Below the pieces are notes generated by a model, which saw only the letters and a program-made list of their open reading frames with translations, made no database searches and had not been told where the DNA came from. This document shows, piece by piece, positions 7,762 to 16,885 of a stretch of DNA of 64,000 nt. Position 1 is the first letter of the stretch, and each line of letters opens with the position of its first letter. Position numbers and translations under genes: made by a program. Source of the DNA: Catellatospora citrea (GTDB lineage: Bacteria; Actinomycetota; Actinomycetes; Mycobacteriales; Micromonosporaceae); assembly GCF_003610235.1 (NCBI RefSeq), contig NZ_RAPR01000001.1:1426001-1490000 (forward strand), written 5' to 3'.

Positions 7762-8330
7762 GAGACCCTGGCGTCGGCCGAGTCCCGGCCGTGTCCGTCT
7801 GGAGCCGGCTGCCCCGCCGCGGCCCAGGAAAGGAGCGCGGCGAAGTCGGCGGTGCGCAGTCCGTGGCGGGGGTCGACCCGGTACACCAGCGCCCGCCCGG
7901 GGTGGAAGGCGGCGATCCAGGCGACGTCGGCGTCAGTGACCTCGTCGTCGACCCACGCGAAGTCGCGCCCGTCAGCCCACTCGACCAGTCGGCGGGTCTT
8001 CCAGTGCACGCCGTCCCGTCCGGCCTCGCGCGACCGAGGCCAGTCGACCACGGGCAGTTCGGGCAGACCGAGCACCGGCGCGATCCACTCGTTCGCCTCC
8101 GCCGTCCAGGTGGTGGCCCAGACCAGCGTGTACGGCAGCGCCAGCAGATCCGGCCCGTGCTCGGGACGCAGCCACACCCGCAGCGGCTTGCGGCGGCCGT
8201 ACACGTTGTAGCCCCACTCCGAGGTGAGCGCCATGCGGTAGGTGCGATAACCGTCCGGCCGCCGCTCGGGTTTGGCCGCGTACGGATTGAGCGGCCCGTC
8301 GACGTCGAGGAAGAGCAGCGGCCGGGTCAT
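7758..8330 (-). CDS. HAD-like domain protein
   Basis: 190 residues from ATG 8330. The start LLFLDVDGPLNP is the HAD motif I (DxDG). WATTWTAEANEW around residue 75 corresponds to motif II and WVDDEVTDADVAW to motif IV, which carries paired acidic residues. These proteins hydrolyse phosphate esters or act as secondary hydrolases; the substrate here cannot be told. The gene converges on the small hypothetical gene and is divergent from hypF, with 71 bp between. Confidence 0.8.
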   Translation of the reverse strand: MTRPLLFLDVDGPLNPYAAKPERRPDGYRTYRMALTSEWGYNVYGRRKPLRVWLRPEHGPDLLALPYTLVWATTWTAEANEWIAPVLGLPELPVVDWPRSREAGRDGVHWKTRRLVEWADGRDFAWVDDEVTDADVAWIAAFHPGRALVYRVDPRHGLRTADFAALLSWAAAGQPAPDGHGRDSADARVS

Positions 8331-8401
8331 CGGCGAACTGTAGCGGGGCCGGGCCGGGCGGGTCCGCCGGTTTTCCGGCTGGTGGGCCGCAGAATCATGT
8401 C

Positions 8402-10708
8402 ATGGCATACGGGATGATTTCCGACGAAACCTCCCATGAGCGGCTGGCAGTGCGAGTCGCCGGGATCGTCCAGGGTGTGGGCTTCCGGCCGTTCGTGTAC
8501 ACCCTCGCGCAACGGCTGCACCTGCACGGACACGTCGGCAACGACACCGAGGGCGTGTTCATCGAGGCGGAGGGACCCCGCCCGGCGCTGGACGCGTTCC
8601 TCTGCGCGCTCGACCTCGAACGCCCGCCGCTGGCCGTGATCGACTCGATGACGGCCGCGCACCTGCCGGTCACCGGCACACCCGGCTTCACGATCGTGCC
8701 CAGCGACGCGTCCGGCCCACCCGCCGCGCAGGTCACCCCCGACGCCGCGACCTGCGAGGCCTGCCTGGAGGAGACCACCGGCGGGGGCGGCCGCCGGCAG
8801 GGGTACGCGTTCACGAACTGCACCCACTGCGGTCCCCGGTTCACCATCGTGCGCGACGTGCCCTACGACCGGCCGAACACGACCATGGCCGCGTTCGCCA
8901 TGTGCGACGACTGCGCCAAGGAGTACGGCGACCCGGACGACCGCCGCTTCCACGCCCAGCCCGTGTGCTGCCCGGCGTGCGGGCCCCGGCTGAGCCTGCT
9001 GAGCATGGACGGCGGCGCGCTGCTCACCGCCGGCGCCGACCCGATCGCCGCGACGGCGCGGCTGCTGCGCGGCGGCGCGATCGTCGCGATCAAGGGCCTC
9101 GGCGGCTACCACCTGGCCGTGGACGCGACGCACCCCGAGGCCGCCGCCCGGCTGCGGGCCGCCAAGCACCGTGAGGACAAGCCGTTCGCGCTGATGGTGG
9201 CCGACCTCGCGGAGGCCGCCGGGATCGCCGAGGTGGAGCCCGCCGCGGCGCGGCTGCTGCGGCACCCGGCCCGGCCGATCGTGCTGCTGCCCCGCCGCAC
9301 CCGCCATCCGGCGCACCGGATCGCCGAGGCGGTCGCGCCGGGCTGCCGCGAGCTGGGCGTGCTGCTCCCGTACACCCCGCTGCACCACCTGCTGCTCGCC
9401 ACTATCGTCCGGCCGCTCGTGCTCACCAGCGGAAACGTCTCCGATGAGCCGATCGCGTACCGCGACGACGACGCGCTGGCCCGGCTGACCGGCATCGCCG
9501 ACGTCGCGCTGACCCACGACCGGCCGATCCACCTGCGCACCGACGACTCGGTGGCGCGCGTGGTGCGCGGCTCGCCGATGCTGCTGCGCCGCTCGCGGGG
9601 GTACGTGCCGCGGCCGGTGCGGCTGCCGGTCAAGCTGCGCCGGCCCACGCTGGGCTGCGGGGGCGCGCTGAAGAACACGTTCTGCCTGGCCCGGGGCGAG
9701 TTCGCGGCGCTGTCCCACCACGTCGGCGACCTCTCGAACGCGGCGACGTTCCGCTCGTACACCGAGGGTGTCGGGCACCTGGAACGGCTGCTGGGGATCA
9801 CGCCCGAACTGCTCGCGCACGACCTGCACCCGGACTACCCGTCCACGGCGTACGCGCAGGAGCGGGAGGGGGTGGAGCTGGTCGGGGTGCAGCACCACCA
9901 CGCCCACATCGCGTCCTGCCTGGCCGAGCACGGGGAGCAGGAGACGGTCATCGGGGTCGCGTTCGACGGGCTCGGCTACGGCGACGACGGCACGCTGTGG
10001 GGCGGCGAGATCCTGGTGGCGGATCTGGCGGCGTACACCCGGGCGGGTCATCTGGCCGCGGTGCCGATGCCCGGCGGCGCGGCGGCGGTCCGCGAACCCT
10101 GGCGGATGGCGCTGTCCTACCTGGACGCGCTCGGCGGCGAGCTGCCCGGCGTGGCGGTCGCGCAGCGGCACGCGGCGGCGTGGCGCCCGCTGCGCGACGC
10201 GGTGCGGGCGGGCGTGAACGCACCGCTGACCTCCAGCGCGGGACGGCTGTTCGACGCGGTGGCGGCGCTGCTGGACCTGCGCGACGAGGTCACCTACGAG
10301 GGGCAGGCCGCCGTCGAGCTGGAGCAGGTGGCGCGGCGCGGCGAGGTCGCGGGTTACCCGGCGGAGATCGCCGAGGATCCGGTGCTGACGCTCAGCGGGG
10401 CCGACCTGGTCGGCGCGGTGCTGGCGGACCGGCTGGACGGGGTGTCCGTGCCGGAGATCGCGGCCCGGTTCCACGCCGGCGTCGCCGACCTGATCGTGAA
10501 CGCATGCCTGCTGGTACGCGAGCGGCACGGCCTGCACACCGTGGCGCTGTCCGGCGGCGTCTTCCAGAACACGCTGCTCCTGGGCCGGACGATGGACGGC
10601 TTGACCCTGTCCGGCTTCCGGGTCCTCACCCACCGGCAGGTGCCGCCGAACGACGGCGGCATCAGCCTCGGCCAGGTCGCCGTGGCCGGCGCCCGCGACC
10701 GCCGCTGA
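8402..10708 (+). CDS. hypF: Carbamoyltransferase HypF, [NiFe]-hydrogenase maturation
   Basis: 768 residues, normal for HypF. In order: an acylphosphatase domain (VRVAGIVQGVGFRPFVYTLA, ~15-100), a zinc-finger pair built from four CxxC motifs (CEAC, CTHC, CDDC, CPAC, ~118-205), a YrdC-like domain (IVAIKGLGGYHLAVDA..., ~220-390), and a Kae1-like C-terminal domain with HHHAHIASCLAEH and LSGGVFQNTLL. HypF activates carbamoyl phosphate and passes the carbamoyl group to the C-terminal Cys of HypE to make the CN ligands of the active site. Its partners hypA/C/D/E lie about 30 kb downstream on the other strand. No strong Shine-Dalgarno is seen for ATG 8402, and ATG 8414 is possible. Confidence 0.95.
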   Translation: MAYGMISDETSHERLAVRVAGIVQGVGFRPFVYTLAQRLHLHGHVGNDTEGVFIEAEGPRPALDAFLCALDLERPPLAVIDSMTAAHLPVTGTPGFTIVPSDASGPPAAQVTPDAATCEACLEETTGGGGRRQGYAFTNCTHCGPRFTIVRDVPYDRPNTTMAAFAMCDDCAKEYGDPDDRRFHAQPVCCPACGPRLSLLSMDGGALLTAGADPIAATARLLRGGAIVAIKGLGGYHLAVDATHPEAAARLRAAKHREDKPFALMVADLAEAAGIAEVEPAAARLLRHPARPIVLLPRRTRHPAHRIAEAVAPGCRELGVLLPYTPLHHLLLATIVRPLVLTSGNVSDEPIAYRDDDALARLTGIADVALTHDRPIHLRTDDSVARVVRGSPMLLRRSRGYVPRPVRLPVKLRRPTLGCGGALKNTFCLARGEFAALSHHVGDLSNAATFRSYTEGVGHLERLLGITPELLAHDLHPDYPSTAYAQEREGVELVGVQHHHAHIASCLAEHGEQETVIGVAFDGLGYGDDGTLWGGEILVADLAAYTRAGHLAAVPMPGGAAAVREPWRMALSYLDALGGELPGVAVAQRHAAAWRPLRDAVRAGVNAPLTSSAGRLFDAVAALLDLRDEVTYEGQAAVELEQVARRGEVAGYPAEIAEDPVLTLSGADLVGAVLADRLDGVSVPEIAARFHAGVADLIVNACLLVRERHGLHTVALSGGVFQNTLLLGRTMDGLTLSGFRVLTHRQVPPNDGGISLGQVAVAGARDRR

Positions 10709-10743
10709 CCGTGGCCCGTGCCTGCTCCCGGCCCTGCGCCGTT

Positions 10744-10792
10744 AGGAAGGGCACCTTCTACAACGCATAGCGATGTGAAGGTGCCGTTCCTT
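10744..10792. repeat. Family A double-palindrome repeat, copy 1 (possible terminator)
   Basis: Two near-identical 15-16-bp units, AGGAAGGGCACCTTC (10744-10758) and GAAGGTGCCGTTCCTT (10777-10792), flank an 18-bp spacer in inverted orientation. Each unit is itself a palindrome (GAAGG-N3-CCTTC). It sits between the convergent hypF and TetR genes. The segment from AGCGATGT through TTGCTTCG is shared with the in-gene copy at 46013-46069. Confidence 0.8.
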
Positions 10793-10811
10793 GCTTCGAG
10801 GTGTCCGTCGC

Positions 10812-11552
10812 TCACTTCATGAGGCGTTGGACGCCGTCGAGGATGACGTCGAGGCCGAAGGCGAAGGCGTGGGCGGGGTCGGCGGAGGCCTGGTAGACCT
10901 GGCTGCTGGCCTCGCCGACGCGACCGGCGACCGGGAAGTCGTGGCCGGTCATGACCCGCTCCAACACGGGCGCGGTGGCCCGCCACCACTCCGTCTCCGT
11001 CAGGCCGGATTCGCGTTGGGCGCGGGCCAGGCCGGCGTGGCTGCGGGCGACGCCCTCGACGTGGGTGAGGACCAGGGTGAGCACGGAGTCCATCTGCAGG
11101 TCGGTCAGGCCGATGCCGTCGAGGACGCGCAGCTCGGCCTCGTACTTGAGGACCGCGTTCGGGCCCAGGGTCGGGCGGCCGCCGGTGGCGTCGAGCAGCC
11201 AGGGGTGGCGCAGGCTGACGTCCCAGTTGCGCTCGGCGACGTAGCGCAGGCCGTCGCGCCAGCCACCGTGGCCGCCCGGGTCGGCGACGCCGGTGTAGAG
11301 CTCACCGAGGACCGTGTCGACCATCAGGTCGTTCAGCTCGGCCTTGCCGGGCACGTGGGTGTAGAGCGACATGGTGCCCACGCCGATCTTGTCGGCGACC
11401 CGGCGCATGGTGGCCGCGTCCAGACCCTCGGCGTCGGCCAGCTCGATCGCCGCGTCGACGATCGCCCGGACCGTCAGCCCGGACCGGCCGGGCCGGGTGT
11501 GCGAGCCCCACAGCAGCGCGAGGCTGCGACCTGGGTCACTCTTGGCGCTCAC
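10812..11552 (-). CDS. TetR-family transcriptional regulator (TetR_C type)
   Basis: 246 residues. GTG 11552 was chosen because GAGGTGGAG lies 8 nt before it; ATG 11579 would add nine residues. The HTH (TVRAIVDAAIELADAEGLDAATMRRVADKIGVGTMSLYTHVPGKAEL) spans about residues 26-75, followed by a helical C-terminal domain of the tetracycline-repressor type. It is divergent from the UvrA-like gene with a 98-bp gap holding a GTAC-rich palindrome, so it probably represses that gene and itself. DrrC-like UvrA proteins protect against DNA-intercalating drugs, so the inducer could be such a drug (inference). Confidence 0.87.
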   Translation of the reverse strand: MSAKSDPGRSLALLWGSHTRPGRSGLTVRAIVDAAIELADAEGLDAATMRRVADKIGVGTMSLYTHVPGKAELNDLMVDTVLGELYTGVADPGGHGGWRDGLRYVAERNWDVSLRHPWLLDATGGRPTLGPNAVLKYEAELRVLDGIGLTDLQMDSVLTLVLTHVEGVARSHAGLARAQRESGLTETEWWRATAPVLERVMTGHDFPVAGRVGEASSQVYQASADPAHAFAFGLDVILDGVQRLMK

Positions 11553-11583
11553 GGGAACACTCCACCTCGTCTTATCCATTGGC

Positions 11584-11599
11584 GTACACCGTACGGTAC
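11584..11599. promoter_or_regulatory. Candidate TetR operator
   Basis: GTACACCGTACGGTAC contains a perfect 8-bp palindrome CCGTACGG (11589-11596) flanked by further GTAC steps. It lies in the middle of the divergent TetR/UvrA-like promoter region, where a self-controlling repressor would bind. Confidence 0.45.
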
Positions 11600-11650
11600 A
11601 GGCTACGCTTGCGAGCCGCCCCCAACGACCCGATCCCCGGAGGTCCGACC

Positions 11651-13912
11651 GTGACCGACTACGGCTTCATCCAGGTACGCGGAGCCCGCGAGAACAACCT
11701 CAAGGACATCAGTCTCGACATCCCGAAGCGTAAGATCACACTCTTCACGGGCGTGTCCGGTTCGGGCAAGTCCTCGCTCGTCTTCGACACCATCGCCGCG
11801 GAGTCGCAGCGCCTGATCAACGAGACGTACACGGCCTTCCTGCAGTCCCTGCTGCCCGGCTACGGCCAGCCGGACGTCGACTCGCTGGAGAACCTGTCCG
11901 CCGCGATCATCGTCGACCAGAAGCGCCTGGGCGGGAACTCCCGGTCCACGGTCGGCACGGTCACCGACGCGTACTCCATGCTCCGGCTGATCTTCGCCCG
12001 GCTCGGCTCGCCCGCCGTCGCCAACCCGGGCGTGCTGTCGTTCAACGACCCCAACGGCATGTGCCCGGACTGCGAGGGCCTCGGCGACGTCGCCGCGATC
12101 GACGAGGACGCGATCGTCGACCGGGACAAGTCGCTCAACGAGGGCGCGATCCGGCTGTCCGGCTTCCACGTGGACAGCTGGTTCTGGGCGATCATCACGC
12201 AGTCCGGCTTCTTCGACAACGACAAGAAGCTGCGCGACTACACCCCCGACGAGTGGCACCGGCTCATGTACCTGCCGGAGGCGAAGGTCAAGCTGGCCAC
12301 CCCGGCGGGCAGCATGAACTCCACGTACGAGGGCCTGGTGCCCAAGTTCAAGCGGCTCTACCTGACCAAGCAGACCGAGACCACCGCCGCGCACATCCGC
12401 GCCGCGATCGACCGGATCGCCACCCGTTCGGCCTGCACCGCGTGCGGCGGCGCCCGGCTCAACGCGGCCGCCCTGGCCTGCCGGATCGACGGCCGCAACA
12501 TCGCCGAGTGCGCCGCGATGGAGGTCGCCGATCTGGCCACGTTCATCCGCGGCGTCGATGCGCCCACCCTGGCCCCGATGCTGACCTCCCTCGCGGCCAG
12601 GCTCGACAACCTCATCCACATCGGGCTCGGCTACCTCAGCCTCAACCGGCCCAGCGCCACCCTGTCCGGCGGCGAGTCGCAGCGGGTGAAGATGGTCCGC
12701 CACCTCGGGTCCAGCCTCACCGACATGACGTACGTCTTCGACGAGCCCAGCGTCGGGCTGCACCCGCACGACGTGCACCGCCTCAACGAGCTGCTGGTGC
12801 GCCTGCGCGACAAGGGCAACACCGTGCTCGTCGTCGAGCACCGGCCCTCGGTCATCGCCATCGCCGACCACGTCGTGGACATGGGCCCGCGCGCCGGCCG
12901 CGACGGCGGGCAGGTCGTCTACTCCGGCGACCTGGCCGGGCTGGCCGTCTCCGGCACGCTCACCGGCGAGCACCTCAGCCGCCACCAAGCGCTCAAGCCC
13001 AAGGTGCGGGCCGCCACCGGCGAGCTGGTCATCAAGGACGCGGCGCTGCACAACCTCAAGGGGGTCACCGCGGCCATCCCGGAAGGCGTGCTGACCGTGG
13101 TCACCGGTGTCGCCGGGTCCGGCAAGAGCTCGCTCATCCAGGGCTGCCTGCCCCGGCACCACCCCGACGCGATCTTCATCGACCAGCGGCCGATCCGCGG
13201 CTCGAAGCGCTCCACCCCGGCCACCTACACCGGGGTGCTCGACCCGATCCGCAAGGCCTTCGCCAAGGCCAACGGCGTCAACGCCGCCCTGTTCAGCGCC
13301 AACTCCAAGGGCGCCTGCCCGCAGTGCCAGGGCATCGGCCTGCTCTACACCGACCTCGCCTTCATGGACCCGGTGGTGAGCACGTGCGAGGCCTGCGACG
13401 GCCGGCGCTTCCTGCCCGAGGTGCTCGAACACACCCTGCGCGGGCAGAACATCAGCGACATCCTGCGCATGCAGATCACCGAGGCGGCGTCGTTCTTCAC
13501 CGAGAAGGCGATCAAGCCGATGGTCACCGCCCTGGTCGACGTCGGCCTCGGCTACCTCACCCTGGGCCAGTCCCTGGACACCCTGTCCGGCGGCGAGCGC
13601 CAGCGCCTCAAACTCGCCACCGAGCTGGGCAACAGTTCGCGCGTCTACGTGCTCGACGAACCCACCACCGGCCTGCACATGAACGACGTGGACAACCTCA
13701 TCGGCCTGCTGGACCGCCTCGTCGACGGCGGCAGCACGGTGATCGTCATCGAGCACAACCTCGACGTCGTCTCCCGCGCCGACTGGATCATCGACATGGG
13801 CCCCGGTGCGGGCAACGACGGCGGCCAGGTGGTCTTCGCCGGGACCCCGCACGACCTGCTGGCCGACCAGCGCTCGCTGACCGCCGTCCACCTGCGCGAG
13901 CACCTGGGCTGA
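11651..13912 (+). CDS. Short UvrA homologue (DrrC/UvrA2-like ATPase)
   Basis: 753 residues from GTG 11651, with GGAGG at 11639-11643. Two ABC ATPase modules are visible: Walker A GVSGSGKSS near residue 35 and GVAGSGKSS near residue 490, with signatures LSGGESQR and LSGGERQR, and Walker B/Glu in VFDEPS and VLDEPT. Zinc-binding Cys pairs occur (CPDCEG; CTACGG; CPQCQG with CEACDG). It is about 200 residues shorter than true UvrA (~950), consistent with loss of the UvrB-interacting part. Such proteins act in drug resistance (DrrC of daunorubicin producers) or repair rather than in classic excision. The divergent TetR suggests inducible expression. Confidence 0.9.
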   Translation: MTDYGFIQVRGARENNLKDISLDIPKRKITLFTGVSGSGKSSLVFDTIAAESQRLINETYTAFLQSLLPGYGQPDVDSLENLSAAIIVDQKRLGGNSRSTVGTVTDAYSMLRLIFARLGSPAVANPGVLSFNDPNGMCPDCEGLGDVAAIDEDAIVDRDKSLNEGAIRLSGFHVDSWFWAIITQSGFFDNDKKLRDYTPDEWHRLMYLPEAKVKLATPAGSMNSTYEGLVPKFKRLYLTKQTETTAAHIRAAIDRIATRSACTACGGARLNAAALACRIDGRNIAECAAMEVADLATFIRGVDAPTLAPMLTSLAARLDNLIHIGLGYLSLNRPSATLSGGESQRVKMVRHLGSSLTDMTYVFDEPSVGLHPHDVHRLNELLVRLRDKGNTVLVVEHRPSVIAIADHVVDMGPRAGRDGGQVVYSGDLAGLAVSGTLTGEHLSRHQALKPKVRAATGELVIKDAALHNLKGVTAAIPEGVLTVVTGVAGSGKSSLIQGCLPRHHPDAIFIDQRPIRGSKRSTPATYTGVLDPIRKAFAKANGVNAALFSANSKGACPQCQGIGLLYTDLAFMDPVVSTCEACDGRRFLPEVLEHTLRGQNISDILRMQITEAASFFTEKAIKPMVTALVDVGLGYLTLGQSLDTLSGGERQRLKLATELGNSSRVYVLDEPTTGLHMNDVDNLIGLLDRLVDGGSTVIVIEHNLDVVSRADWIIDMGPGAGNDGGQVVFAGTPHDLLADQRSLTAVHLREHLG

Positions 13913-13954
13913 CGCGGGGCAGCGGGAGGAGCGCGCGCGTACGACACTGTCCGC

Positions 13955-14395
13955 ATGATCGCCGTCGACCGCGAACCGGACGAACTGCCCGCCGAGCCGC
14001 TCGACTACCGGGCGGGCTGGTACTACACGCTGCGCTTCGTCCTGGTCGTCGGCTGGCTCGGCGCGGCGTTCCTCGTCGTGGTCGGGGCGGCCGCCGCGTA
14101 CGGCAAGGTGCGAACGCTGTCGTGGGCCGAACGCCTGCAGTTCCATGACGGCACCGTCGTCGCGCTGAACGTGCTGCTCGGGGTGCAGGTGTGCGGCGCG
14201 CTGGCACTGTGGCGGCTGCGCCGGAGACCGGGTCGCGCAGCCGCCCTGGCCGTCGTGACGGCGGTGCTCGCGCTGGCCACCATCGGCCTGCGTACGCCGC
14301 CGACCCGGGCGCAGGACACCAGACCCGAACCGGTGCCGCCCTGGACCGGGTGCGTGTCGGTCAGCGGCGGCCGCAACACCTGCCCGGGCGGCTGA
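13955..14395 (+). CDS. Small membrane protein, hypothetical
   Basis: 146 residues from ATG 13955. Three hydrophobic segments are visible: FVLVVGWLGAAFLVVVGAAAAY, VVALNVLLGVQVCGALALW and AALAVVTAVLALATIG. They are followed by a polar C-terminal tail with two Cys (WTGCVSVSGGRNTC) that may lie outside the cell. It starts 42 bp after the UvrA-like gene and could be read through from it. No family recognised. Confidence 0.65.
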   Translation: MIAVDREPDELPAEPLDYRAGWYYTLRFVLVVGWLGAAFLVVVGAAAAYGKVRTLSWAERLQFHDGTVVALNVLLGVQVCGALALWRLRRRPGRAAALAVVTAVLALATIGLRTPPTRAQDTRPEPVPPWTGCVSVSGGRNTCPGG

Positions 14396-14413
14396 TCGCG
14401 GCACCCGGCTCGA

Positions 14414-16885
14414 TCAGGCGTCCTGTTGCGGGGCCGGGTCGGTCGGGGGTGTGGCGGGCTCGGGCGCCGGCCAGGCGGTCGGCTCCGCCACGGCGACCGC
14501 GACGGCGGCGGGGACGGCCGCGGGGACGGGCTCCGCCGGGACGGCCGCCGCGGGCAGGGCCATGGTCAGTCTGCTGTGGCCGAGGTGGGCCGCGGCCGCC
14601 GCCTCGTGGTAGGCGTCCAGTTCGGCCAGGAACGTTTCCGACCGGTAGAGGCCGCCGTCGACCACGGGACCCGAGCGGCCTTCGAGCACCGCGACCACGT
14701 CGTCGCCGGTCAGCGTCTTGTGCGTCTCCAGGGCGTGGGCCAGGGCGAGCACGTCGCGGCGGTGCTGGGCGAGCAGTTCCGCCGTACGGGCGAGCAGGTC
14801 GCCGAGCATGTCCTCGATCCGGTCGGCCAGCGCGTGGCGTACCTCGGCCTCGGTGTCCTGGCCCTTCTTGCGGCGGCCGCCCTGCCCGCCGCCGGGTGCG
14901 CCGACCTCCAGCCGCTTGGCGGTCGAGTACGACGACACGGTGCCGCCCATGCCCCAGAAGCCCTCCATGAACGAGGCGACCGTGGTGGCCGACTCCAGGT
15001 CGCCCGAGACGCCGGACGAGCTGTCCCCGCCGAAGAACATCCGCTCCCCCGCGAGCGAGGCCAGCGAGACGCAGATGTCGGCCTCGTACTCGGTGCGCCA
15101 CCGGGTGAACTGGTCCTCCGGCGGGATGCTGGCCACCATGCCGAGGTAGTCGCTGCCCTTCTCGATGGTCGCGATGTCGATCTCCATGTGGTGCCGGGTG
15201 CGGTACGCGATGACCGCGTGGCAGGCCTCGTGCACCGCGACGGCGTGCCGCTCCCGCTCGATGTACTCGACGTCCTCGGGCGGCCCGAGTTCCTTGAGCT
15301 GCTTGGCCCGCATCACGTCGCGCCAGGCGATGACCTCGCGGCCGTCCCGGATCGCGGTGATCAGCGCCTCGTTGATCAGGTCCTTGATGGTCGCCCCGGT
15401 GGCGTACGGCGTGATCGTCGCCAGCTTGTCGATCTCGGCGGCGGTCAGCTCGTGGCGCACCTTGCCCAGGTAACCCTCGTAGGTCCGGACCCGGCCCGCC
15501 TTGCTCGGGTAGCCGACCTTGTAGATCCGGTCGATGCGGCCCGGTCGCAGCAGCGCCTCGTCGAGGGCCTCCGGCAGGTTGGTCGCCATCATCACCAGGA
15601 TCCGGTAGCGCGGCGGCGGCTTCGGGCGCATGCCCAGCGCGCGGCGCACGAACCGGTTGACGAAGCCGCGCGGCTTCTTCAGCCCGGACAGCTCGGTGAG
15701 CAGGGCCTGCAGGGTGCCCATACCCCCGCCGTTGTTCATGCCCGCGCCCATCACGAACCGGTTGCGCCGCACCGGCGCGGGAGCCTGCTCGGTCGCGTGC
15801 TCGGCCGCCGGGTGCCGGGCCAGCCGCCACTGCGTGTCCGGCGACAGGTAGCCGAAGCCGTGGCAGCCCGGGCCGGTGGTGAACGCCGGGGTCATGCCGC
15901 GCGGGAAGCCGGGGCCGCCCTGGGCGAGCTGGCCGCGGCTGCCCAGCGAGTCGGCCTCGTCGAAGAAGACGATCACGCCGCCGTAGCGCAGCGCCAGCTT
16001 GCGCAGCTTGCGGAACAGCGACTTCACCTTGAGGATGCCGACGCCCATGAACATGTTGGTGAACGCACCGGGGTCGACGAACACGTACGGCTTGCCGGTC
16101 TCCCCCGCCACCGCCTCGGCCATCAGCGTCTTGCCGGTGCCCGGCGGACCCCACAGCAGCAGACCGGAGGGCACGTAGCCGCCCTTGGCCTCGATCGCGT
16201 CGGGCTGCTCCAGGAAGACGATGTTCTCCCGGACCCGGGCCAGCACGTGGTCCTGGCCCCACACGTCGGCGAACCGGGTCTTGATGTCGTCGGGGTAGTA
16301 CACCTCGACGCCGCCCCGGGACAGGAACCAGAAGATCGCCACGAACTGCATCACGACGACGAACAGCAGGAACACCATCTGCAGCACGAACGGCATCAGC
16401 GCCCACAGGATCGCCGGGGCCTGGAACAGCGCCAGCACCGGCGAGGTGTCCAGCACGGCGCCCGCCACGAACGCGAACACCACGATCCAGAACACCCACT
16501 TCAGGATCCGGGCCAGCCGGAACCTGGTCCAGTCGGACAGCCGCCGGCGGGAGAAGCGCTCGACGCCGCCGAACACCCGGTGGCTCCAGAACCGGTGGTA
16601 TCCGGCCCAGTGCTCGCTGACCAGGAAGTGCAGCTGCCGCAGCAGTTCCAGCCCGGCCAGGATCAGCAGCCAGCGCGACTCCACCAGGTGGATGCGCGCC
16701 GCCTCCACGAACGGCATGCCGCCCGGGAAGTCGGCCATCTCCGCCCATACCAGCACCAGCCAGGCGATGGCGAACAGGAACAGGAACTTGATCCGGTCCC
16801 AGAACGGCAGCTTCTTGCGCTTGGGACGCTCTTCCACCCGCGCCGGCTCTCCCGGCGGGCGCAGGCCTTCCACCGGCTCGCTCAT
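14414..16885 (-). CDS. FtsH-like membrane AAA+ zinc metalloprotease (M41)
   Basis: 823 residues from ATG 16885 (AGGAG upstream). The N-terminal ~200 residues carry four predicted membrane helices, more than the two of FtsH. The AAA domain has Walker A GPPGTGKT (~245-252), Walker B VIVFFDEAD (~305-313), and the sensor/SRH block ATNLPEALDEALLRPGRIDRI (~435-455). Between Walker B and the SRH lies an expanded Gly/Pro-rich stretch of roughly 60-80 extra residues. The protease domain carries HEACH (HExxH, ~551-555) and a GDLESAT third-ligand region. The C-terminal ~40 residues are Pro/Ala-rich. It should extract and degrade membrane or partner proteins. It overlaps the upstream lipoprotein gene by 4 nt (ATGA), so the two are translationally coupled. 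It looks like a paralogue rather than housekeeping FtsH. Confidence 0.9.
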   Translation of the reverse strand: MSEPVEGLRPPGEPARVEERPKRKKLPFWDRIKFLFLFAIAWLVLVWAEMADFPGGMPFVEAARIHLVESRWLLILAGLELLRQLHFLVSEHWAGYHRFWSHRVFGGVERFSRRRLSDWTRFRLARILKWVFWIVVFAFVAGAVLDTSPVLALFQAPAILWALMPFVLQMVFLLFVVVMQFVAIFWFLSRGGVEVYYPDDIKTRFADVWGQDHVLARVRENIVFLEQPDAIEAKGGYVPSGLLLWGPPGTGKTLMAEAVAGETGKPYVFVDPGAFTNMFMGVGILKVKSLFRKLRKLALRYGGVIVFFDEADSLGSRGQLAQGGPGFPRGMTPAFTTGPGCHGFGYLSPDTQWRLARHPAAEHATEQAPAPVRRNRFVMGAGMNNGGGMGTLQALLTELSGLKKPRGFVNRFVRRALGMRPKPPPRYRILVMMATNLPEALDEALLRPGRIDRIYKVGYPSKAGRVRTYEGYLGKVRHELTAAEIDKLATITPYATGATIKDLINEALITAIRDGREVIAWRDVMRAKQLKELGPPEDVEYIERERHAVAVHEACHAVIAYRTRHHMEIDIATIEKGSDYLGMVASIPPEDQFTRWRTEYEADICVSLASLAGERMFFGGDSSSGVSGDLESATTVASFMEGFWGMGGTVSSYSTAKRLEVGAPGGGQGGRRKKGQDTEAEVRHALADRIEDMLGDLLARTAELLAQHRRDVLALAHALETHKTLTGDDVVAVLEGRSGPVVDGGLYRSETFLAELDAYHEAAAAAHLGHSRLTMALPAAAVPAEPVPAAVPAAVAVAVAEPTAWPAPEPATPPTDPAPQQDA

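Noticed and set aside
8327..10633. Very long open frame on the minus strand opposite hypF
   Set aside because: It is made of Arg, Gly, Val, His-rich low-complexity text typical of the antisense of GC-rich genes, while the plus strand encodes a full HypF.
11603..14404. 933-codon open frame opposite the UvrA-like gene
   Set aside because: Antisense shadow of a gene with complete ABC motifs; no recognisable domain in the shadow.
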